From positions 1 to 5,044 of the forward strand of contig QMSU01000105.1 in NCBI GenBank assembly GCA_003650975.1: a DNA stretch of 5,044 bases, in the 5' to 3' direction. Shown here piece after piece: positions 4,424 to 5,044 of this stretch (position 1 is its first letter; the number at the start of each line of letters is the position of its first letter). The stretch is from Thermoplasmata archaeon. Its GTDB lineage: Archaea > Thermoplasmatota > E2 > UBA202 > JdFR-43. A program made the translations under genes and the position numbers. A model generated the notes under the pieces. That model ran no database searches. It was not told where the DNA came from and saw nothing but the letters and a program-made list of their open reading frames with translations.

Positions 4424-5044
4424 TCAGTATCCTCCTATTTTAAGCGACGGGTCGCCGAACAGCACCCACTGCTCCACAATCTTCGAGTCCACCTGGTTGG
4501 TGAGCGGCGGGAATTTGTTGAGGAAATAGGTGAGACCTGACGCATGTGTTTCCCCGAGCATGTCCTTCCCCTCGCTGTAGCTTCTGAAGAACTGCAACTC
4601 CATGTACCGTCCCTTTGATTCAAGACATTCCGCCCCCGGTGTTCCATAGCCATATCCCGTGTTTGCTATGGTGGCGATGGTTCCTCCATCTGTTTTTCGT
4701 GTGAGCCACCATCCCCAGCATTCCGGGCCCCATGTGGATTTGTAGTAGGTGGTCTTGATATTTTTGATATCGAGCAGATTGAGCAGGCTTATGTTAAACT
4801 GGTTGTTGTGGCATCCCCCCACAATGCACACGGGATACATACCCTTGTTTTTGAGTTTCACGAACTGGGTTTCGTCAATGCCAATCCACGTGTCACCATC
4901 CTCAGGCGGGTGGTTTGCCCAGCTCATGGGATTGCCGTGGCCGGAGAAATGGAGGAATCCACAGCCCTCGTTTATTGCCTGTATGATATCATCGGCACTG
5001 GTGAGTGCACCGGTGGATGTCCACAGAAATTCCGCCTGGAATCC
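4424..5044 (-). CDS. C25-family (gingipain-like) cysteine peptidase, C-terminal part (5' end outside window)
   Basis: The frame is open from the right edge to TGA 4426-4424, giving 206 residues. The internal ATG at 4927 is not the start, because the catalytic histidine lies upstream of it. Visible family landmarks are LHFSGHGNPMSWANH with the His-Gly catalytic pair (H36 of the fragment, codon 4939-4937), PVCIVGGCHNNQFN with the nucleophile cysteine (C78, codon 4813-4811), CWGWWLTRKTDGGTIATIANTGYGYG after it, and the closing VLFGDPSLKI. This His-then-Cys order and the LFGDPSL end are characteristic of peptidase family C25. Members are secreted endopeptidases, and archaeal ones are linked to extracellular protein breakdown. 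The missing N-terminal part should hold a signal peptide and propeptide. The protein stops six residues after the Pro of GDPSL, with no C-terminal anchor or added domain. Cleavage specificity cannot be judged from this fragment. Confidence 0.88.
   Translation of the reverse strand, partial: GFQAEFLWTSTGALTSADDIIQAINEGCGFLHFSGHGNPMSWANHPPEDGDTWIGIDETQFVKLKNKGMYPVCIVGGCHNNQFNISLLNLLDIKNIKTTYYKSTWGPECWGWWLTRKTDGGTIATIANTGYGYGTPGAECLESKGRYMELQFFRSYSEGKDMLGETHASGLTYFLNKFPPLTNQVDSKIVEQWVLFGDPSLKIGGY

Noticed and set aside
4430..4435. AGGAGG on the minus strand near the end of the peptidase gene, as a ribosome-binding site
   Set aside because: It encodes the Gly-Gly near the C-terminus, and no ATG, GTG or TTG start follows at a usable distance. 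It is coincidental.
4424..4927. Peptidase gene starting at ATG 4927
   Set aside because: The frame stays open to the window edge and the catalytic His-Gly pair is upstream of this ATG, so the ATG is internal.

Overview
The window most likely comes from a euryarchaeon, probably an uncultured member of the Thermoplasmata. Two neighbouring genes encode exported proteins that end in a PGF-CTERM tripartite signal (Pro-Gly-Phe, hydrophobic helix, basic tail), the archaeosortase A sorting signal. Start codons are preceded by TATA-like boxes at archaeal distances; some lie about 25 nt upstream of the ATG, as expected for leaderless mRNAs. A gingipain-type C25 peptidase gene is also present, a family reported from sediment Thermoplasmata such as Marine Benthic Group D. 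The phylum is inference; the archaeal assignment is well supported. Base composition is close to balanced GC/AT and looks uniform by eye.

Layout. Positions 1-83 (+) hold the last 26 codons of an unidentified gene. Positions 105-950 (+) hold a complete PhzF-family isomerase. Positions 951-2189 (-) hold a complete fold-type I PLP aminotransferase, whose stop codon directly abuts the phzF stop with no base between them. Three genes for probable exported proteins follow on the minus strand, listed here in transcription order from the right edge: the C-terminal part of a C25 (gingipain-like) cysteine peptidase (4424-5044, cut by the window end), a 231-residue aromatic-rich predicted beta protein with a Gly/Asp linker and PGF-CTERM (3644-4339), and a 435-residue protein with seven ~51-residue propeller repeats and PGF-CTERM (2249-3556). 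The spacers between minus-strand genes are 84, 87 and 59 bp, and each carries a TATA-like element, so separate promoters are likely even though the genes are co-oriented.

How the parts may relate. The right two thirds looks like a cell-surface or secretion locus: a protease, a possible ligand-binding surface protein and a probably heavily N-glycosylated beta-propeller. One reading is extracellular protein degradation with surface-attached accessory proteins, but only co-location supports this. The left third is ordinary metabolism (PhzF-like isomerase, aminotransferase). No RNA gene, CRISPR array, transposon or integration site was recognised. The most interesting observations are the regular one-per-blade N-glycosylation sequon, the near-identical 86-bp duplication inside the propeller gene, and the peptidase that ends without an anchor next to a separately encoded anchored domain.
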